A stretch of 64,000 nt of DNA from an uncultured Clostridia bacterium. GTDB lineage: Bacteria; Bacillota; Clostridia; Christensenellales; Borkfalkiaceae. Location: the NCBI GenBank assembly GCA_944368155.1, contig CALVWW010000003.1:1-64000 (forward strand), in the 5' to 3' direction. How positions within the stretch are numbered: the stretch's first letter is position 1; each line of letters begins with the position of its first letter. Below are positions 42,661 to 52,645 of the stretch, piece after piece. A program made the translations under genes and the position numbers. The notes under the pieces were generated by a model. The model was not told where the DNA came from and did no database searches. It saw nothing but the letters and a program-made list of their open reading frames with translations.

Positions 42661-42687
42661 ACAGGGCGAAAGTCACCCTCGCCCTGT
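42661..42687 (-). terminator. Terminator of dtd
   Basis: ACAGGGCGA/TCGCCCTGT stem with a 9-nt loop, followed by TTTTGCTGTTTTG. Confidence 0.7.
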
Positions 42688-42693
42688 GCAAAT

Positions 42694-43131
42694 TCAAATT
42701 TCGTAGATTATTGTTACGGGACCGTCGTTGAACTGCTCAATCTTCATATCTGCACCGAATACGCCCGTTTTAACGGGCACGCCGCACGAGCTGAGCTCTT
42801 TTGCGGTCATCTCATACAACTCGTTTGCACGTTCCGGTTTTTCAGCCAAAGTAAAGCTGGGGCGGTTGCCGTGCGAACAATCGCCGTACAGCGTAAACTG
42901 CGAAATAAGCAGAACTTCGCCGCCGACGTCGCGCACAGATAAATTCATCTTGCCGTTTTCATCTTCGAAGATGCGCAGCGCCGCTATCTTTTTCGCCATG
43001 GCGGCGGGCGTTGCGTCGCTGTCTTCAGACTTTACCCCGAGATATACTGCAAGACCGAAAGGAATTTCGGAGACGAGCTTGCCGCCGACCGAGAGCGATG
43101 TGCTCCCCACCCTTTGAATTACTGCCTTCAT
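42694..43131 (-). CDS. dtd: D-aminoacyl-tRNA deacylase
   Basis: 145 aa. MKAVIQRVGSTSLSV at the start, SQFTLYGDCSHGNRPSF and the C-terminal NDGPVTIIYEI with the Gly-cisPro pair that rejects L-amino acids. Hydrolyses D-amino acids and glycine from mischarged tRNA. ATG 43131 gives the conserved N-terminus. Downstream of efp by 16 bp. Confidence 0.95.
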   Translation of the reverse strand: MKAVIQRVGSTSLSVGGKLVSEIPFGLAVYLGVKSEDSDATPAAMAKKIAALRIFEDENGKMNLSVRDVGGEVLLISQFTLYGDCSHGNRPSFTLAEKPERANELYEMTAKELSSCGVPVKTGVFGADMKIEQFNDGPVTIIYEI

Positions 43132-43147
43132 CAGGGAAAATATGAGC

Positions 43148-43723
43148 TTACTTGCCCACACGCGACATATATTCGCCCGTACGAGTATCGATGCGGATAA
43201 TTTCGCCCTCTTCAACGAACATGGGTACTTTTATGGTTGCGCCCGTTTCAACTACGGCATTCTTCATGGCATTGGTGGCGGTGTTGCCCTTTACGCCGGG
43301 TTCGCACTCTGTTATTTTGAGCTCAACGAAGTTTTCGGGCTCGACAGAGAATGCTGAACCGGAGAGGAACTTCATGGTCACCATGTCATTTTCTTTGATA
43401 TACTTGAGCGCTTCCTCTACCTGGTCGAGGTTGAGGGTCGTCATCTCAAAGGTATCGGGGTCCATGAAATAGTAGAACTCGCCGTCGGTATAAGAATATG
43501 TCATCTTGCGCGTTTCAACCTGAGCCGTTTCAAGCTTTGCGGTAGGGTTGAATGTTACGTCGGAGAGAACCTGACCTGTTACCACGTTTTTGAGCGTTGC
43601 CCTTACGAAAGCCGCGCCCTTGCCGGGCTTAACGTGCTGAAACTCGGTTACAGTGTATACGCCCTTGCCGTTGTATTCGAATGTTGAGCCTTTGCGGATA
43701 TCGCCCGCCATAATTGATGCCAT
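43148..43723 (-). CDS. efp: Elongation factor P
   Basis: 191 aa, three beta-barrel domains. The loop that reaches the peptidyl-transferase centre reads [13 protein letters not shown] near residue 32, where the conserved basic residue is Lys; DVTFNPTAK and the C-terminal [19 protein letters not shown] close the protein. Relieves stalling at polyproline. GGGAG precedes ATG 43723. The pepP-efp order is the usual Firmicutes arrangement. Confidence 0.96.
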   Translation of the reverse strand: MASIMAGDIRKGSTFEYNGKGVYTVTEFQHVKPGKGAAFVRATLKNVVTGQVLSDVTFNPTAKLETAQVETRKMTYSYTDGEFYYFMDPDTFEMTTLNLDQVEEALKYIKENDMVTMKFLSGSAFSVEPENFVELKITECEPGVKGNTATNAMKNAVVETGATIKVPMFVEEGEIIRIDTRTGEYMSRVGK

Positions 43724-43791
43724 ACATAACACTCCCTATATATTTAAATTTTTTAATTAATAAATTTATCTGCGGGCACGCCCGCAATGCG

Positions 43792-44844
43792 TTACAAAAT
43801 TATGAGTTGCTTATCTGAATCGGTAAGGGATACCACCCTTCCGTTTTCAAGCGTGACGCTGTCCTCTATGCGGATGCCGAAATCGCCCTCGAAATAAACG
43901 CCGGGCTCGTCGGAAAATACCATGCCGTTTTTGAGGATATCGCAGCTTTTGGGGGCAAGACGGGGAAACTCATGAATATTGATGCCTATGCCGTGGCCGA
44001 GAGAGTGGGTGAAATATTTATCAAGTCCCGCCTCTTTGAGAACATCCCTTGCAGTCGCATCGGCAGAGGCGCCCGTCATATTTTCGGCTATCTTCTCCTT
44101 TGCCGCCATATGCGCCCTGAGCACGTGTGCATATGCAGCTTTGAACTCATCATGCTTTTTATCATCGCCGAAGAGAAATGTGCGCGTGCAGTCAGAGCAG
44201 TAGCCTTCCCACTTACAGCCGAAGTCCATGAGTATTATATCGCCGAACTTAAGCTTTCTCGAGCCCGTTTCGTGGTGAGGCACAGACGAACCTTCGCCGA
44301 AAGCTATTATGGTTTCGAACGAGGGGCCGCTTGCGCCGAACCTGCGCATACGGTATTCGAGTTCTGCCGCGGCGTCGTTTTCCGTCATGCCCTCTTTAAA
44401 TGCGCCGAGCATATCTTCGAAAGCCCTGTCGGCAATTTTGCACGCGCGTTTGATTGCGGCAAGTTCGCCTTCGTCTTTAACGCCCATTGCCTCGGTAAAA
44501 GCGGGCGTGCAATCGACAATTTCAGCGGCCTTTTCCTTTAATGCGAGATATTCCTCCGCGGTTATGCGCGAGAGCGCCGCCGCAAGTTTTTTACTGCCTT
44601 CGGCAAGAGAAATATAGCCGCCTTTAGGGGGCTGTTTTACAGAAATTCCGCTGCCCTCGAGAGCCTTTGAAGCCGCCTCCAGATAGCGGGAATCGGTGTA
44701 AAAAGTAGTGCCGCCGTCATCCACAACGACCATGCCGTCTGAACTTGCAAAACCTGTTAAGTAGAAGCGTAAATCAGGCGCGGTGACAACCAGCCTGTCC
44801 GCCTTTGTCTGTTCAAAAATTTTTTGTGACCTTTGTGCAATCAT
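43792..44844 (-). CDS. pepP: Xaa-Pro aminopeptidase, M24 family
   Basis: 350 aa. Creatinase-type N-domain (residues 1-120) and a pita-bread metallopeptidase domain with the two-metal ligands in order: MDFGCKWEGYCSD, HSLGHGIG, HEFP, SDEPGVY and GIRIEDSVTL. Cleaves N-terminal residues before proline, complementing EF-P, which helps make proline-rich proteins. ATG 44844 follows a weak GGAT site. Confidence 0.92.
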   Translation of the reverse strand: MIAQRSQKIFEQTKADRLVVTAPDLRFYLTGFASSDGMVVVDDGGTTFYTDSRYLEAASKALEGSGISVKQPPKGGYISLAEGSKKLAAALSRITAEEYLALKEKAAEIVDCTPAFTEAMGVKDEGELAAIKRACKIADRAFEDMLGAFKEGMTENDAAAELEYRMRRFGASGPSFETIIAFGEGSSVPHHETGSRKLKFGDIILMDFGCKWEGYCSDCTRTFLFGDDKKHDEFKAAYAHVLRAHMAAKEKIAENMTGASADATARDVLKEAGLDKYFTHSLGHGIGINIHEFPRLAPKSCDILKNGMVFSDEPGVYFEGDFGIRIEDSVTLENGRVVSLTDSDKQLIIL

Positions 44845-44966
44845 CAGATTATCCGTGCGCAGGGCTCTGCGCAAAATTTTTGACCGCGCCCGTATGTTGC
44901 GGCCGTCTTTTTTATTATTTTAACAAAATACAAGCAATATGTCAAACCATATTTTGCATCGCAATG

Positions 44967-45815
44967 CTATTGAACGGCGTTATACATATCCTTCATAGCG
45001 CGCGCGTCCTCCGCCTGTGTGCCGTCTGACTCGCTGACGATGTACGGTTCGAGTTTAAGCTCCTTGAGAGCGACTGCAAGCGGTTCAAATTCCGGTCCGT
45101 ACACGTCGTCGGCAAAGGTTAGGTGCTTTATCTCCCCTTTTCCGCCGTACATTATTTTGGAGAAATGCACATGGAAGTGCTTTACCCTGTCGTACCCGAG
45201 TTCGGAAATCATATATTCAAGGCGGGACTTATAGTCCTCCACCGTCTTTAAACTGCCCTGCTCGCGGGAATTGAGGTGCCCGAAATCCACGCAGGGAGTG
45301 TAAATTCTGTCTATTTTGCAAAAGCGCACTACCTCTTCAAGCGTGCCTATCTGCGCAAGCTTGCCCATCACCTCGGGGCAGAACATGAGCTCTTCGCAGC
45401 CGCTCTGATAGATGTAGTCGCGCAATACTTTAAGACGGTCTTCGGTAAGCGCAACCGCCGCCTCGCGGGTGGCCTTGCCCTGCGCCGCGGGGTGGAACAC
45501 AAGCCTTTTGCCGCCGAAGAGTTTTAAAAACTTTGCGCTGTCGAGCACATACCCGTATGACTTCTGCGCCGCCTCGTCGGCGGGATTTGCAAAGTTGATA
45601 AAATAAGGCGCATGCACGGAAATTTCTATATTTTCCGCAGCGAATGCATCGCCTATCGATATCGCCTTGCTCTCCGACATATTGACGCCGCGGCCGAAGG
45701 AATATTCAAAGCAGTCAAGGCCGAAGTCCTTCACATACTTTGCCGCCTGCTCGGTGTGCTTATAGCCCATGGCGTAAAAACTTTCGCTGTTGCCGCTGGG
45801 GCCGAATTTAATCAT
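44967..45815 (-). CDS. TIM-barrel (AP endonuclease family 2-like) protein
   Basis: 282 aa. Xylose-isomerase-like barrel with the metal-site pattern of endonuclease IV relatives: SVHAPYFINFAN, FHPAAQG, CPEVMGK, VDFGHLNS, FHVHFSKI and SESDGTQ. Could be a deoxyribonuclease IV-type AP endonuclease or a sugar isomerase; the FGPSGNSESFYAMGY start matches clostridial Nfo-like proteins. ATG overlaps the ribF stop by 8 bases, so it is the last gene of the operon. Confidence 0.8.
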   Translation of the reverse strand: MIKFGPSGNSESFYAMGYKHTEQAAKYVKDFGLDCFEYSFGRGVNMSESKAISIGDAFAAENIEISVHAPYFINFANPADEAAQKSYGYVLDSAKFLKLFGGKRLVFHPAAQGKATREAAVALTEDRLKVLRDYIYQSGCEELMFCPEVMGKLAQIGTLEEVVRFCKIDRIYTPCVDFGHLNSREQGSLKTVEDYKSRLEYMISELGYDRVKHFHVHFSKIMYGGKGEIKHLTFADDVYGPEFEPLAVALKELKLEPYIVSESDGTQAEDARAMKDMYNAVQ

Positions 45816-47034
45816 TATTCTCCTCTTCTTCAGACAGACTTTCCTCTGCGTCTGCCGCGTCCTCTTTGCCGTCCTGCTCACAGGGCAGAAGTTCCGCAGC
45901 GCCGCCCGCCTGCACTTCATCATCCTGTTCATCTCCGCCGAAAAGCTCTTCGGCAAGCGCGGCTATCTGCTCGCTTTCATTCTGCACGTCAACCGATTCC
46001 TCCGCGCCTTCAGGGTCGGACCACGGCTCAAATTCACCGAACAGCTCGTCGGCAACCTGCCGCGCCGCTTCATCTTCCGCGCCGCATTCATGCAAGGGGC
46101 TGCTTTCATCCGCATCGTCACAGCTATCCTCATCAAGATTATCGGGCGCGCCTATCATATCCGCGTCGCGGGCAATCTGTGAGGACAGCTCCTCCGCACT
46201 GCCGAACTTTTTTACGGGGCGTATATAATTCAAAAATTTTAATGTAACGGTCTTGCCGTAGATATCTCCGGAAAGTCCCTCGAAATATGCCTCAAGCACG
46301 GTTGCATCCTCGCCGAATGTAGGACGGGGACCGCAATTTGCCACGCCCCTGTATATCGTGCCGTCTATTTCGGCCTCCACGCCGTAGACGCCGCTCTTTA
46401 CGAGAACTTTATCAGAGGGATATATTATATTTGCCGTGGGGAACCCGAGTTCCCTGCCCCTTCCGTGACCCTCGCACACTTCGCCGCTGACAAAAAATTC
46501 GCGGCCCAAAAGTGCGTTGGCGCGTTGGATGCTGCCGCTTTCAAGGCACGCTTTTATGAGCGTAGTAGAGACCTTTTCTCCGTCGACCGTTACGTCTTTT
46601 ACGGGCATGTACCAAACGCCGTTATCCTCGTCCTCGGCGTAATTTTTGAGTGTGGACGACTTACCCTTGGCGCCTGCGCCGAAGCGGAAGTCCTTGCCGC
46701 TCATATACGCCTTTGCGTTGACATGCTCCTCGACGGTATGTAAAAAATAAAGGGGAGGAGTTTTTCTGAACTCCTCGTTATAGTCGATTTTAAGCACGAA
46801 TTTTACGTTGTATGCCGAAAGAAAGGAGAGACGCTCTTCAAAAGTAAATACCTGCCTTCCGCCCTTGCCCTCCGCAAACATCATGACGCCGAGGTCGAGT
46901 CCGTTTATTTTTGCCTGCAGTTTTGCCTTTTTCAAAAGTTCGGCATGACCGATATGAATGGCGTCGAAACAGCCGAGCACCACGAGCGCCGGGAAATCGT
47001 ATTCATCCTTGTTGTAATTTACTATCTCTAACAT
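45808..47034 (-). CDS. ribF: Riboflavin kinase/FAD synthetase with acidic C-terminal extension
   Basis: 408 aa; the family norm is about 305. Residues 1-180 hold the FAD synthetase domain (VLGCFDAIHIGHAELLKKA; MSGKDFRFGAGAKG; STTLIK), 185-295 the kinase (GRELGFPTANI, GVYGVEAEI, CGPRPTFG). Makes FMN and FAD. Residues 298-408 are an extra tail, about one third Asp/Glu, with two similar segments (VADELFGEFEP and LAEELFGGDEQ). The tail's reading frame overlaps the next gene. Overlaps truB by 7 bases. Confidence 0.93.
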   Translation of the reverse strand: MLEIVNYNKDEYDFPALVVLGCFDAIHIGHAELLKKAKLQAKINGLDLGVMMFAEGKGGRQVFTFEERLSFLSAYNVKFVLKIDYNEEFRKTPPLYFLHTVEEHVNAKAYMSGKDFRFGAGAKGKSSTLKNYAEDEDNGVWYMPVKDVTVDGEKVSTTLIKACLESGSIQRANALLGREFFVSGEVCEGHGRGRELGFPTANIIYPSDKVLVKSGVYGVEAEIDGTIYRGVANCGPRPTFGEDATVLEAYFEGLSGDIYGKTVTLKFLNYIRPVKKFGSAEELSSQIARDADMIGAPDNLDEDSCDDADESSPLHECGAEDEAARQVADELFGEFEPWSDPEGAEESVDVQNESEQIAALAEELFGGDEQDDEVQAGGAAELLPCEQDGKEDAADAEESLSEEEENND

Positions 47035-47897
47035 AGTTTCAACCTCGATTTTAAAGATGTTCCGTCGGAGACGCCCACCCCGTAGAATGAGCCTTCGGCA
47101 CGATAGACCCTGTACTGCCCGGCCGCAAGATTGAGCCTTACCGGAAGGCCGTTTGTGTAGCGCTTTTCATCGAACGGTGAAAGCTTTACCTTTGGGTACG
47201 GCAGAACAGAATCTGTGGGAATGAGATATTCGTTTATATTTTCATATGTGAGAATGTGCGTTTTTACTGAATTTTCTATCTTAAAGCCGCCGCTTTCTGT
47301 GCGTGTGAGCGCGCTCATTGCCGCAAAAGTGTCCATTGCCGCGGCAAGGTCGCGGGCGAGCGAACGTATGTATGTACCTCCGCCGCACTCTATTTCAAAG
47401 CGGAAAGTGCTTTCGTCCACCCTGCCGAGCAACCTGAATTCTCCCACGCTCACCTTTTTGGGCGGAAGTTCAACCTTTTCGCCGCTACGCGCAAGTTTAT
47501 AGCTGCGCACTCCGTTTACACTCTTTGCGCTGTATGCCGGCGGTATCTGCAGAATTTCGCCTACAAGCGAAGGGAGAACGCGCTCTATGTCCTCTTCAGT
47601 CGGGATTGCCGTGCTCGTTTGAAGAACGGTGCCGGTTGTATCGAGCGTGTCGGTTGAAACACCGAACTTGAATTCGGCTACATAGCGTTTGCGCTTTGCG
47701 AGGAAATAATCAAAAAGGCGCGTTGCGTTGCCTATTGCAACGGGCAGGACGCCGCCCGCCATCGGGTCCAGCGTGCCGAGATGTCCGCAGGGCGTGCCGG
47801 TGAGCCGCTTTATCACAGCCACCTCTCTTGCAGAGGAAACGCCAATCTCTTTATCTACATTTATGAAGCCCGATACGGGCTGAATTAACCTGTTCAT
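47028..47897 (-). CDS. truB: tRNA pseudouridine-55 synthase
   Basis: 289 aa. Makes pseudouridine 55 in the T-loop. GHLGTLDPMAGGVLPVAIG carries the catalytic Asp; PPAYSAKSVNGVRSYKLAR and GGGTYIRSLARDL follow; a C-terminal PUA-like part ends the protein. ATG 47897 overlaps the nrnA stop. Confidence 0.95.
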   Translation of the reverse strand: MNRLIQPVSGFINVDKEIGVSSAREVAVIKRLTGTPCGHLGTLDPMAGGVLPVAIGNATRLFDYFLAKRKRYVAEFKFGVSTDTLDTTGTVLQTSTAIPTEEDIERVLPSLVGEILQIPPAYSAKSVNGVRSYKLARSGEKVELPPKKVSVGEFRLLGRVDESTFRFEIECGGGTYIRSLARDLAAAMDTFAAMSALTRTESGGFKIENSVKTHILTYENINEYLIPTDSVLPYPKVKLSPFDEKRYTNGLPVRLNLAAGQYRVYRAEGSFYGVGVSDGTSLKSRLKLC

Positions 47898-48856
47898 AGG
47901 TGCTGAAATACGGCGTAAGTCAACCGTTCGACCACCTCTTCGTACTCGCCGAAGAGCATACATCCGCTGGCCAGTACATGGCCGCCGCCGCCGAAAGTTG
48001 AAGCTACGGCGTTTACATCTACGCGCTTGCTGCGGAGCGAAGCCTTGTATTGTCCCTTCTTCATCTCTAAAAGGGCGATTGCCACTTCCACCCCGTCGAC
48101 AGACAGAGGAAAGTCTACAAACCCCTCGGTCATGCTGCGGTCAGCACCCGTCTCATCGAGGGCGGACTGCGTTACCAGAATGAAAGCGAGTTTATCGTCG
48201 AGCGCAAAGCGCATATTGGAAAGGGCGCGCGAAAAGAGAAGGGCGCGCGCCTTTTTCTGGCGGGAAAACATTTCGTAGTTGATTTTATTGACATCGGCTC
48301 CCGCCGCGCGAAGGAGCGCAGCCACTGCAAACGTGTGCTCGGTCACGTCGCTGTGCGTGAAAGTGCCGCTGTCTGTAATCAGGCCGAGCATGAGCGCGTC
48401 GGCAATAGACGCTGTGATTTTAAACCCAGCGGCCTGCAAAACTTCGGGCATAATCTCGCAGGTAGCCGAACAAACTCTGATACAGTTAAGCTTTGCAAAG
48501 CCCTTGTTCGAAATATGGTGGTCGATGCATACCGTGTCGCCCTTGAAACGCGAGAAAATATGTCCGAATTCGCCCATTCTGGCAATGTCGGCGCAGTCTA
48601 CCGCAACAAAAAGGTCGTAATCGTCTGCCGGCAGAGAAGTTTTAACTTCAGCCATATCGGGCAGAAAGAAAAACTTTGCCGGCGGAGCATCCTCGCACAC
48701 AAACTGCGCAACTTTGCCGGCCGCCTTCAACGCAAGGCAGAGCGAAAGTCCGCTCCCGAGGGCGTCGCCGTCGGGGCGGGCATGACAGAATATGGCAACT
48801 TTCTGCGCCTTCTTTATGCGTGCGGCCGCAGCCGCCACATTATTTTCAATCGTCAT
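47894..48856 (-). CDS. nrnA: Bifunctional oligoribonuclease/PAP phosphatase NrnA
   Basis: 320 aa DHH/DHHA1 phosphoesterase. CHARPDGDALGSGL, AVDCAD, the DHH motif as CIDHHISNKGF, ITDSGTFTHSD and the DHHA1 glycine motif STFGGGGHVLASG. Degrades short oligoribonucleotides and removes phosphate from pAp. It sits between rbfA (overlap) and truB, the standard Firmicutes order. Confidence 0.94.
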   Translation of the reverse strand: MTIENNVAAAAARIKKAQKVAIFCHARPDGDALGSGLSLCLALKAAGKVAQFVCEDAPPAKFFFLPDMAEVKTSLPADDYDLFVAVDCADIARMGEFGHIFSRFKGDTVCIDHHISNKGFAKLNCIRVCSATCEIMPEVLQAAGFKITASIADALMLGLITDSGTFTHSDVTEHTFAVAALLRAAGADVNKINYEMFSRQKKARALLFSRALSNMRFALDDKLAFILVTQSALDETGADRSMTEGFVDFPLSVDGVEVAIALLEMKKGQYKASLRSKRVDVNAVASTFGGGGHVLASGCMLFGEYEEVVERLTYAVFQHL

Positions 48857-49217
48857 CTTCCTGCTTTATGTCCAATTTATTTAAAATTTCATCGATATGC
48901 GCGCCGTATTCCATACTTCCGTCGAGAATGAATGTAAGCGACGGCACGGTGCGTAAGCGGAGCATATGCGACAGCTCGTGGCGGATAAAACCCGCGTTCT
49001 GCTTGATAGCCTCGAATGAGGAGAGTTGCCTTTGCGCGTCGCTGTCGAATATGCTGATATAGATTTTCGCCGTCTTTAAATCGGGCGCAACGTCGGCGCC
49101 CGTGACGCTTATTATTGCAGAAAGGCCGGGTACTTTATCGCGCAGTCTGCGGGAAATGACCTCGTAGACGGCTTTCTGAAATTCGCTTGCCAGCCTTTCG
49201 CCCCTTAAACCCTTCAT
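48846..49217 (-). CDS. rbfA: Ribosome-binding factor A
   Basis: 123 aa KH-like 30S maturation factor. RGERLASEFQKAVYEVISRR, ISVTGADVAPDLKTAKIYIS and IRHELSHMLRLRTVPSLTFI match the family. AAGGAT precedes ATG. Unusually, 464 bp of repeats separate it from infB. Confidence 0.94.
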   Translation of the reverse strand: MKGLRGERLASEFQKAVYEVISRRLRDKVPGLSAIISVTGADVAPDLKTAKIYISIFDSDAQRQLSSFEAIKQNAGFIRHELSHMLRLRTVPSLTFILDGSMEYGAHIDEILNKLDIKQEDDD

Positions 49218-49253
49218 AAAATATCCTTAAATTTTAGTTCTTAAATAAAATAT

Positions 49254-49682
49254 TGCCAACCGTTAAAACACAGAGAAGCGAGCAAAACAAGGAGCGCGAG
49301 GAAAACTTGAGGGAGTTTACTTAGAGGTAAATGACCGAAAGTTGCCGCAGCGCGACACTGTATTGCGACGCTTTTATGGATTTTAACTTATATAGAATAT
49401 TGCCAACCGTTAAAACACAGAGAAGCGAGCAAGACAAGGAGCGCGAGGAAAACTTGAGGGAGTTTACTTAGAGGTAAATGACCGAAAGTTGCCGCAGCGC
49501 GACACTGTATTGCGACGCTTTTATGGATTTTAACTTATATAGAATATTGCCAACCGTTAAAACACAGAGAAGCGAGCAAGACAAGGAGCGCGAGGAAAAC
49601 TTGAGGGAGTTTACTTAGAGGTAAATGACCGAAAGTTGCCGCAGCGCGACACTGTATTGCGACGCTTATATGGGTTTTAACT
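49254..49682 (+). repeat. Three tandem 147-bp copies of a structured element
   Basis: Copies begin at 49254, 49401 and 49548 (period 147); copies 1 and 2 differ at one visible base, copy 3 diverges at its right end where infB stops. Within a copy the plus strand folds: AAGCG-a-GCAA/TTGC-ga-CGCTT, GCGC/GCGC, AACTT/AAGTT and TTTAC/GTAAA. Between the last two stems the strands GAGGGAG and TGACCGA can form GA/GA, GG/CC and GA/GA plus a G.U. No open reading frame of note. It fills the whole infB-rbfA gap. Confidence 0.85.
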
Positions 49683-52315
49683 TATTTTGCGGGTATCTGC
49701 TCTATGAGATAACACTCGATAATATCGCCGATTTTGATATCTTTAAAACCTTCTATCGAGCAGCCGCATTCAAAGCCGTAATTTACTTCCTTGACGTCGT
49801 CTTTAAAGCGCTTGAGCTGCTGAACGTTGCCCTCTACCACAAGCACGTCGTCGCGGTAGATACGCAGCTTGCCGCCGCGGACAATTTTGCCGTCGGTCAC
49901 ATAGCAGCCGGCAACATTGCCGACGCCTGTGATTTTGAATACCTGACGCACCTCGCACTTACCCATGTAAACTTCATGGTATTTGGGTGCAATCATACCC
50001 TTGAGCGCGCCCTCCACGTCGTCTAAAAGGTCATAGATTATGCGGTATGTGCGCACGTCCACTTTGCTTCGCTCGGCAAGGGCCTTGGCCTTTGCGTCGG
50101 GACGAACATTGAAGGCAAGTATTATGGCGTTCGAAGAGTCGGCAAGCATTACGTCGGTCTCCGTTACGGCGCCTGCGCCGCTGTGAATTACCTTTACCTG
50201 CACTTCATCGTTGGAAAGTTTTACGACAGACTGCTTTACTGCCTCGACAGAGCCCTGAACGTCGCCCTTTATAATTAGGTTGAGCGTCTTCATATTGCCC
50301 TCTGCAATCTTGCCGAACACGTCGTCGAGAGTAATTTTTGAGGACTGCTGAATCCTCGCCTCGCTCTCCTTGCGCTTGCGCTCGTCGATTACCTGTTTCA
50401 TAAGTTCCTGCGACACTGCATAGATGGGGTCTCCCGCATTGGGAACTTCTTCGAAGCCGAGGACGGACACAGCCGTGGAAGGTCCTGCAGATTTTACCTG
50501 CCTTCCCTTGTCGTCTATCATGGCGCGCACCCTGCCCGTTACAGTGCCTGAAATTATGTTGTCACCCGTATGAAGGGTGCCGTTCTGCACGAGCACGCTC
50601 GCCATGGGGCCCATTCCCTTATCGAGTTTGGCCTCTATTATGGTGCCGCGCGCCTCCCTTTCGGGATTAGCCAAGAGCTCTTTCATCTCGGCTACGGTGA
50701 GAATGTTTTCAAGGAGATTATCTATGCCTTCGCCCGTCTTTGCAGACACGGGGCATACGATTGTATCGCCGCCCCACGCTTCGGGCAGAAGTCCGTAGTT
50801 TGTGAGGTCCTGCATTACCTTGTTTATGTCGGCGCCCGGCTTATCCATTTTGTTGACGGCGACTATTATAGTTACGTCGGCCGCCTTGGCATGGTTTATC
50901 GCCTCTACCGTCTGAGGCATTATGCCGTCGTCGGCTGCTACTACGAGTATTACGATATCGGTAACCTGAGCGCCGCGCGCGCGCATGGCGGTGAAGGCCT
51001 CGTGGCCCGGGGTATCGAGGAAAGTTATCTTTTTACCGCCGACAGACACCGAATATGCACCTATATGCTGGGTGATGCCGCCGGCCTCGCCCTCGGTTAC
51101 CTTTGTCTTTCTTATATAATCGAGAAGGGAAGTTTTGCCGTGGTCTACGTGTCCCATTACTGTTACGACGGGTGCACGGGGAACGAGGCTCTCTATCTCC
51201 TCTACGGTATCGGCCTGTTTTTCTATGAGCTTTTCTTCAGCCGTCTTTTCAGGCTTATACTCAAGCTCTATACCGAGGTCGGCCGCAATCATGAACGCCG
51301 TCTCGTAATCGATTGAGCCGTTTACAGTTGTAACGATTCCGTCTTTGAAGAGGCGCTTTGTAATCTCCACGGCCGTAACGCCGAGTTTTTCAGAGAGCAC
51401 CTTGATGGGGATATTGTCGGTCGTCACTACGGCACGGTCAATCTTTACCGCCTGAACGGCCTGCTTTGCCGCCTTTTTGGTGCGCACCTTGCGGTATACG
51501 CCCCTCTCGTCGTCAAAGTCCTCTACGCTGGCGCCCTGCTGTTTTTGAAGGGAACGCTTATTTAAGGGCTTCTTCTCCTTTTCATAATACGTTCTGTCGC
51601 CGCCCTTCTTTTTATCGGGACCAAAATTTTTATTGGGTTTGGCCGCAGGCGCGGGAGCCGCGGGACGGGCTCCGCCTGCGGGGCGGGGAGCAAAACCGGG
51701 ACGGTTTGCACCCTGTGCGCCTGCGGGGCGGGGCGCTCCGCCGCGCGCGGGCTGACCGACTGCAGGGCGCGGCGGGCGGCTGTCCTTATTTACAAACGTT
51801 CTGTTATCGCCCTGTCTGGGTTTGCCGGAGGCGGCAGCCGCATTGCGGGGCTGTGGTGTACGGGGAGCATTCTCCTGCCTGCGGACGGGTTGTGCCGACG
51901 CGGGCCGGGGCTGGGGTTGAGATTGAGGCTGGGGCTGAGGCTTTGCCTTGGGCTCCTCTTCAGGCTGGCTGACCGCTTTAGGCTGCTTTTCCTCCTCTGC
52001 TTTTGCTGCGGGAGGCACTATGTGTTCCTCTTTTTCGGGCTGAACTTCTGCCACAGGCTTTTGCTCTTCCTTTGCCGCAGCTTCGGCGGCCTTTGCCGCC
52101 TCCTTCTCTGCTCTCTCTTTTTCGGCCTGCTCCAAAGCGATGCGTTCCTCCTCCTGCTTCTTTGCGGCCTGGATGGCGCTCTCCATATCGGACAGCTTTT
52201 TAAGAATCTCCGACACCCTCTTTTCGGACGCATTGACCTTTTTACCCAGCTCTGACAATGTGCCGCCGGATACCAGCTTTCCTATATTTTCAGCGTTCTC
52301 GTATTTGTTTGCCAT
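49682..52315 (-). CDS. infB: Translation initiation factor IF-2
   Basis: 877 aa. Residues 1-280 form a long disordered N-domain, first Lys/Glu/Ala-rich helix, then Pro/Ala/Arg/Gly-rich. The G domain has [25 protein letters not shown] and NKMDKPGAD; beta-barrel and C-terminal domains end [16 protein letters not shown]. Brings fMet-tRNA to the 30S. The stop codon lies at the edge of the tandem repeat. Confidence 0.97.
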   Translation of the reverse strand: MANKYENAENIGKLVSGGTLSELGKKVNASEKRVSEILKKLSDMESAIQAAKKQEEERIALEQAEKERAEKEAAKAAEAAAKEEQKPVAEVQPEKEEHIVPPAAKAEEEKQPKAVSQPEEEPKAKPQPQPQSQPQPRPASAQPVRRQENAPRTPQPRNAAAASGKPRQGDNRTFVNKDSRPPRPAVGQPARGGAPRPAGAQGANRPGFAPRPAGGARPAAPAPAAKPNKNFGPDKKKGGDRTYYEKEKKPLNKRSLQKQQGASVEDFDDERGVYRKVRTKKAAKQAVQAVKIDRAVVTTDNIPIKVLSEKLGVTAVEITKRLFKDGIVTTVNGSIDYETAFMIAADLGIELEYKPEKTAEEKLIEKQADTVEEIESLVPRAPVVTVMGHVDHGKTSLLDYIRKTKVTEGEAGGITQHIGAYSVSVGGKKITFLDTPGHEAFTAMRARGAQVTDIVILVVAADDGIMPQTVEAINHAKAADVTIIVAVNKMDKPGADINKVMQDLTNYGLLPEAWGGDTIVCPVSAKTGEGIDNLLENILTVAEMKELLANPEREARGTIIEAKLDKGMGPMASVLVQNGTLHTGDNIISGTVTGRVRAMIDDKGRQVKSAGPSTAVSVLGFEEVPNAGDPIYAVSQELMKQVIDERKRKESEARIQQSSKITLDDVFGKIAEGNMKTLNLIIKGDVQGSVEAVKQSVVKLSNDEVQVKVIHSGAGAVTETDVMLADSSNAIILAFNVRPDAKAKALAERSKVDVRTYRIIYDLLDDVEGALKGMIAPKYHEVYMGKCEVRQVFKITGVGNVAGCYVTDGKIVRGGKLRIYRDDVLVVEGNVQQLKRFKDDVKEVNYGFECGCSIEGFKDIKIGDIIECYLIEQIPAK

Positions 52316-52318
52316 ATA

Positions 52319-52645
52319 TCAGTTTATGCCTCCAGCATATAGTTCAAAATTTTCGTCTGCGGCGGAAATTACAGCTTTTGCAAGCTGCATGTCGGTTACC
52401 GCCGCAATTTTACAGCCTGCTTTATGCACGGCGTTCTCCAGCCCGGACCTGCAAATCATCAGAGGGCAGTGATGCCTGCGCGCAAACTTCTGCGCAAGCT
52501 TGAATGAATTTTCTGAAGCCGTGGAACACACTATTATAAGGCAGACACCCCTTTTGAGGCAGTCTACCGCGCCGCTGCCAAGCGTTATTTTGCGGGCGCG
52601 CAGGCAAAAGCCTATGTATGACTCCGCCTTACTCTTTTTTTCCAA
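52319..52645 (-). CDS. L7Ae-family K-turn binding protein (YlxQ)
   Basis: 108 aa with the L7Ae/L30e fold: ARKITLGSGAVDCLKRGVC, LIIVCSTASENSFKL and AKAVISAADEN. Bacterial YlxQ proteins bind kink-turn RNA. Ends 3 bp before infB and overlaps rnpM. The G.A-rich structured elements in this window are conceivable RNA partners, but that is speculation. Confidence 0.9.
   Translation of the reverse strand: MEKKSKAESYIGFCLRARKITLGSGAVDCLKRGVCLIIVCSTASENSFKLAQKFARRHHCPLMICRSGLENAVHKAGCKIAAVTDMQLAKAVISAADENFELYAGGIN

Noticed and set aside
49254..49682. Tandem repeat as a CRISPR array
   Set aside because: The period is 147 bp with no unique spacers, and no cas gene is present.
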